Below are positions 60,724 to 64,000 of a DNA stretch of 64,000 nt, in pieces. Numbering within the stretch: the first letter of the stretch is position 1; each line of letters starts with the position of its first letter. The stretch covers positions 1 to 64,000 of the forward strand of contig JAIYBW010000006.1 of the NCBI GenBank assembly GCA_027488375.1. Direction: 5' to 3'. The DNA comes from Pseudomonadota bacterium. Its GTDB lineage: Bacteria; Bdellovibrionota; Bacteriovoracia; Bacteriovoracales; Bacteriovoracaceae. The position numbers were made by a program, and so were the translations under genes. The notes beneath the pieces are model-generated. The model ran no database searches. It was not told the DNA's origin and saw only the letters and a list, made by a program, of their open reading frames with translations.

Positions 60724-61608
60724 ATACTAATTCTCTTCACTTTCACTTTCCTCTCGCTGAGTCAGGCCATGGCGCGAGTGGATGTTCGATGGTTTACGGT
60801 GGCCTCCGTGGTGATTGAGGATGAAGAGACTCAAGTGATGTTTGATCCGATGTTTACTCGGGCCACCATTTGGAATTGGCTTAATCTTTCAAAACTCAAG
60901 GCGGATGAACCTTTGGTGGCGTCAGTTTTAAAAGAGCATAAGTTAAATAAGATCAAAGGAATTTTTGCCAGTCATGCTCATTATGATCACTCCGTGGATG
61001 CTCCCATTGTGGCGAAGCTCACTGGGGGAGTCTTTTATGTTGACACCAATACCAAGATCATTGCTGAAGCCTATAAAAATCCCAGCATAAAAACTCTAGA
61101 GGTTGAAAATCTTAAATCCATTCAAATTGGTAAATTTAAAATCACCGTGATGAAAAGAACTCATGCCCATATCAGGACCTTAGGAATCAATTTTTTGAAA
61201 GGTCCTGTGAATAAGGATTTTGATTTTAATTTTTATGACTACCAAATGGGCGATACGTGGTTTTATCTCATTGAGCATCCAGAGGGAAAAATCCTTCTCG
61301 ATCAGGGCTCAGAACCCTTTTTGACAACGGTTCAAAATTTTACCGATAAAGTGGATGTTGTCATTCAAGGTGTGGCCAACCGGCCCAGTGATGAAGCCAC
61401 GTCTGAAGGGTATGTGAAACAATTGTCCCCCAAAGTCTTTATTGCGACTCATTTTGATAATTTTATTTTTAGTTTTGATCCGAAGGGGAGTTTTTCTTAC
61501 TTACCTGGAGTGCGCTTAGATGATGTGGTGGAGCGATTAAAAAAAGATCATCCTGATAAAAAAATTATTGCTCCAGAATACGGGAAGAGGATTCAACTCT
61601 TCCCGTAA
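60715..61608 (+). CDS. Secreted MBL-fold metallo-hydrolase
   Basis: The 297-residue protein has a signal peptide (about 1-20, AMA) and a metallo-beta-lactamase fold with H-x-H-x-D-H at His87, His89, Asp91 and His92 (ASHAHYDH). LLDQGSE and ATHFDNF further on give likely metal ligands. It resembles the UlaG/NAPE-PLD-like hydrolase branch more than beta-lactamases, so a periplasmic hydrolase acting on an ester or phosphodiester is possible. It is not a close paralogue of the cytoplasmic MBL protein at 19059. It is divergent from the flavin reductase gene. Confidence 0.8.
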   Translation: MFKILILFTFTFLSLSQAMARVDVRWFTVASVVIEDEETQVMFDPMFTRATIWNWLNLSKLKADEPLVASVLKEHKLNKIKGIFASHAHYDHSVDAPIVAKLTGGVFYVDTNTKIIAEAYKNPSIKTLEVENLKSIQIGKFKITVMKRTHAHIRTLGINFLKGPVNKDFDFNFYDYQMGDTWFYLIEHPEGKILLDQGSEPFLTTVQNFTDKVDVVIQGVANRPSDEATSEGYVKQLSPKVFIATHFDNFIFSFDPKGSFSYLPGVRLDDVVERLKKDHPDKKIIAPEYGKRIQLFP

Positions 61609-61615
61609 CGATTAA

Positions 61616-62389
61616 TTAAAAATCAAAAGATAATTTTGCTGAACTTCGAGAAACATCCATGATGCGAGAATATTCTGCACCCAGTTTAAGTAAGGCAAGT
61701 TGGATATTGGCCCCAAGAGCAAGATAAGATCCAGAATTTGTCACCGAATCTTTCTCTGTTAGGTTATATCCAAGAACATCTCCCGTTGCTTCAAGATCAG
61801 TTTCAGCTGAAACACTTCCCACTTTTACGTAGGGAGTAAAAATAAGAATGGATTTACTTAGACCAACCCACATGATGCGAGTTTGTGAGGAGAGATCAAC
61901 CGTAGAGACCGGATTTGTTTGGTCAAAAGTAAAATCTGATTTGGCCATGTTGTAACCAAAAGCAAGATCAAGAGGAAGACCAAAAAATCTCCCAGCATTC
62001 CAGCCAACTTCATAAGAAGTATTTTTTACTGTGATATCAGTTAACTCTTGCTCGGGTAGAAGATTCACTTCAGCGAAGATATCAAAAGGGATATGGACTC
62101 GGGCCATAGCTCCGGCGTGGTAGAGATTTTCGACATCACTGGCACTGCCACCAGAACTTTCAACCACATCAGCGAGATCTGGAGTGGCTGTACTACCAGC
62201 AAGGACACCTATTTCAACACCCCAAAGTCCATCAGTTTCAGGAGCAGAGACACCTGTATGAGCAAAGTTCGCAGAAAATTCGCGCGCAACGTTTTCAACA
62301 TCAGATTTTGTAAGGCCACTAAATTGTGGGCCACCGGCGAGAGCGCTCAGAGATAAAAAAGAGAACGCCAGAGGGATAAATTTCTTCAT
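61616..62389 (-). CDS. Outer-membrane beta-barrel protein
   Basis: The 257-residue protein has a signal peptide (about 1-18, SALA). A short helical N-terminus follows, then regular amphipathic beta strands ending in Phe (LSFDF), the outer-membrane barrel signature. Gly-rich loops and 8-12 strands are consistent with a small barrel. I recognise no specific family. AAAGGAAG precedes the ATG. Seven bases separate its stop from the convergent MBL gene. Confidence 0.7.
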   Translation of the reverse strand: MKKFIPLAFSFLSLSALAGGPQFSGLTKSDVENVAREFSANFAHTGVSAPETDGLWGVEIGVLAGSTATPDLADVVESSGGSASDVENLYHAGAMARVHIPFDIFAEVNLLPEQELTDITVKNTSYEVGWNAGRFFGLPLDLAFGYNMAKSDFTFDQTNPVSTVDLSSQTRIMWVGLSKSILIFTPYVKVGSVSAETDLEATGDVLGYNLTEKDSVTNSGSYLALGANIQLALLKLGAEYSRIMDVSRSSAKLSFDF

Positions 62390-62471
62390 AAGACTTCCTT
62401 TGAGATGAAGGTATTTCCCTATTTTCTCTCGGAAGCCTGGCCAGGAAAAGAAAAAAAATAAATTAGTCGGA

Positions 62472-63563
62472 TTAGCCCATCCAGCTTTTCCAGTAATCCT
62501 TATTCTCTAGACGAGAGAAATCATCACTCATCTCAAGAGGAAAACGGGTATCAATCATGACGGCAAATTCATCGGTCCATTCTTTTTCATCGGCCTTGGC
62601 AAAAGCTTTAGGGTGAGGACCATGATTGATGCCTTGAGGATGATAAGTTATGGCCCCAGCATCGATATTATCCCGAGAAAAGAAATTTCCTTGGTGATAA
62701 AAAAGCACTTCATCGTAATCAATATTTGAGTGATAGAAGGGAACTTTTAAAACACCTTCAGAGGTATGCTCAAGAGGGCGGGCCACAAAAGAGCACACCA
62801 CAAAGTTATGGCACACAAAAGTGGTATGGCCTGATGGGGGAATATGGTACTTATGAGAATTCACCGGGCAGTAGTCATAGATTGAAACTTTCCAAGGATA
62901 AAGGGAGCCTTTCCATCCAGCGGCATCAAGAGGATTGAAGGGATAAGTCACGATTGTTTTTTTTCCACGGTACTTAATGGTGACTTTATACTCAGAAAGA
63001 TTTTGTTCTGAACCAAGGGCCGCTTCAGGAACAAATTTAGCTGTTTGATCATAAAGGGCATTCGGGCCCAAAATTCCACGAGTTGGTTCTTCAAATTCAG
63101 ATTTCGATTCAACTTTTAAAATTTTACAAGGCTTTGTGAGGTAGGTTTTATACGTCGTTCCTCTCGGAATGATAATGTAGTCACCTTTTACAAAAGGAAT
63201 ATGGCCATAGACGGTTTCGATTTTTCCTTCACCTTCATGAATGAAATACATCTCATCATGATCAGCATTTCGATAGAAACTCTCATAGGCTTTTGAGCGT
63301 GTTCCAAGATAAATTTCCACATCATGATTAAAGAGAACTTTAACCATTTGGTTATTTAATTTTGAATCTTCAAAAATAGGGGGAAGGTTTCGAGGTTTTA
63401 AATCACCTTCGATATTGCTCCATTTTGTCGGTTGATTTTTTCGGTATAAATGAGAAACACGACCAAAAAATCCTTTGCGACCATGTTCTTCTTCAAAATG
63501 CCCAGCTGGAATTTTAACGTGAGCTTGTTTGGTATAGAGGCCTGAAGCCTTAAAGTTTTCCAT
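62472..63563 (-). CDS. hmgA: Homogentisate 1,2-dioxygenase
   Basis: This iron enzyme opens the homogentisate ring to maleylacetoacetate in Tyr/Phe breakdown. The 363-residue protein is shorter than human HGD (445) but in the bacterial range. It keeps the C-terminal iron site with a His in FYHSN, the Glu in DYDEVLFY, and the His of INHGPHPKA. GDYIIIPRGTTY marks the N-terminal cupin. AAGGA lies 5 bases before the ATG. It follows the fumarylacetoacetase-family gene by 8 bases, giving the operon order expected for the pathway. Confidence 0.93.
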   Translation of the reverse strand: MENFKASGLYTKQAHVKIPAGHFEEEHGRKGFFGRVSHLYRKNQPTKWSNIEGDLKPRNLPPIFEDSKLNNQMVKVLFNHDVEIYLGTRSKAYESFYRNADHDEMYFIHEGEGKIETVYGHIPFVKGDYIIIPRGTTYKTYLTKPCKILKVESKSEFEEPTRGILGPNALYDQTAKFVPEAALGSEQNLSEYKVTIKYRGKKTIVTYPFNPLDAAGWKGSLYPWKVSIYDYCPVNSHKYHIPPSGHTTFVCHNFVVCSFVARPLEHTSEGVLKVPFYHSNIDYDEVLFYHQGNFFSRDNIDAGAITYHPQGINHGPHPKAFAKADEKEWTDEFAVMIDTRFPLEMSDDFSRLENKDYWKSWMG

Positions 63564-63571
63564 AAAATTCC

Positions 63572-64000
63572 TTAGGGTTTCGAATGAGGTGTTCCCACAA
63601 TATTTTTTAGTTTTCCAATATGTTCAATTTCTAGTTCTAACAAATCACCAGGTTTGATCCATTTATCTAACTCGAGACCACAACCTGTTCCCACTGTTCC
63701 TGAACCTAAAAAATCAGTGGCACGAATCCACTCTTCCATGGAAAGATGCTCGATCATTTCTCCCCAGGTATAGTGAGAGTCCCCTGATTGGCCTTTAGAC
63801 CAAAGCTCTCCATTGACGGCCGCGGTCATGGTGAGGTTCGGTTCTTCATAATTAAACTCATCAAAGGTCACAATGACTGGCCCCATGACCGAGCACCAGT
63901 CTTTGCCTTTCGCTGGCCCAAGACGGATACTCATTTCTTTTCTTTGAATATCACGGGCCGATATATCATTGAGAATCGTGAAACCAAAAATATGCTTATG
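63572..64000 (-). CDS. Fumarylacetoacetate hydrolase family protein (5' end outside the window)
   Basis: Reading into the window edge gives HKHIFGFTILNDISARDIQ before the first internal Met, so the gene continues beyond 64000 and is not truncated at that Met. The visible 142 residues hold the FAH-family core ILNDISARDIQ, KGKDWCSVMGPVIV, LTMTAAVNGEL and the final GDLLELEIEHIGKLKN. The enzyme would split fumarylacetoacetate to fumarate and acetoacetate, the last step after homogentisate dioxygenase. The family also holds other C-C hydrolases; the operon supports the tyrosine pathway. Confidence 0.88.
   Translation of the reverse strand, partial: HKHIFGFTILNDISARDIQRKEMSIRLGPAKGKDWCSVMGPVIVTFDEFNYEEPNLTMTAAVNGELWSKGQSGDSHYTWGEMIEHLSMEEWIRATDFLGSGTVGTGCGLELDKWIKPGDLLELEIEHIGKLKNIVGTPHSKP

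Noticed and set aside
63572-63934. A short stand-alone FAH-like gene starting at the Met at 63934
   Set aside because: The frame continues to the window edge with family sequence (ILNDISARDIQ), so the gene is cut by the window, not truncated.

Overview
This window is AT-rich, gene-dense bacterial chromosome from a Gram-negative organism. It carries an outer-membrane repertoire (lipoproteins, beta-barrels ending in Phe or Trp, RseP, MtgA) and a housekeeping backbone typical of Proteobacteria and Bdellovibrionota. The mix of RNase Y, FtsY with an N-terminal membrane anchor, a leucine dehydrogenase, a fused E1 alpha/beta 2-oxoacid dehydrogenase, homogentisate catabolism, many lipoproteins and giant Ig-like repeat proteins suggests a Bdellovibrio/Bacteriovorax-type lineage (Bdellovibrionota, probably Bacteriovoracales). 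That placement is inference from gene content. No phage, transposon, CRISPR array or complete tRNA gene was seen.

Region by region. (1) 1-110: the 3' half of a 5S rRNA and its terminator, so an rRNA operon ends here. (2) 193-13037: ftsK, then translation and envelope genes rpsB-tsf-pyrH-frr-uppS-cdsA-rseP-tsaB-psd-like-pssA-truA, then tig. dxr, often found between cdsA and rseP, is missing. (3) 13015-24572: a reduced ComEC-like protein, nadC-nadB, mtgA, rimO, an MBL-fold hydrolase, small secreted or coiled-coil proteins, a CAT-fold acyltransferase, an EpmA-like protein head-to-head with a Nudix hydrolase, and ftsY. (4) 24644-29810: zapA, 5-FCL, rny and a chain of five overlapping genes of mostly unknown role. 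(5) 30003-33654: a CNNM/CorC protein, a membrane PAS-like protein behind a large RBS-sequestering hairpin, a 2Fe-2S ferredoxin and leucine dehydrogenase behind a perfect palindrome. (6) 33684-49219: a probable cell-surface locus with a 3103-residue lipoprotein of 27 Ig-like repeats, a ~1290-residue lipoprotein of nine SWM-type repeats, and two outer-membrane proteins. (7) 49336-64000: a radical SAM fusion protein, a subtilase with a large insertion, fused E1 alpha/beta, the TIGR03545/TIGR03546-like pair, small secreted proteins, a flavin reductase, a secreted MBL protein, and homogentisate dioxygenase with a partial fumarylacetoacetase-family gene.

How the genes fit together. The first third is a growth operon set: ribosome proteins, UMP and phospholipid synthesis, undecaprenyl-PP synthesis, and later NAD synthesis and division factors. 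The last third points to amino-acid catabolism (branched-chain via LeuDH and E1; Tyr/Phe via homogentisate) and surface structures, which fits a life on peptides or prey.

Most notable observations: a phosphatidylserine-decarboxylase-family protein that appears to lack its whole catalytic triad; the giant repeat lipoprotein with one cysteine pair in each of its 27 domains; a recurrent TANNNT-N6-start arrangement suggesting leaderless mRNAs; and several strong unexplained RNA hairpins or palindromes upstream of rimO, the PAS-like gene and leucine dehydrogenase.
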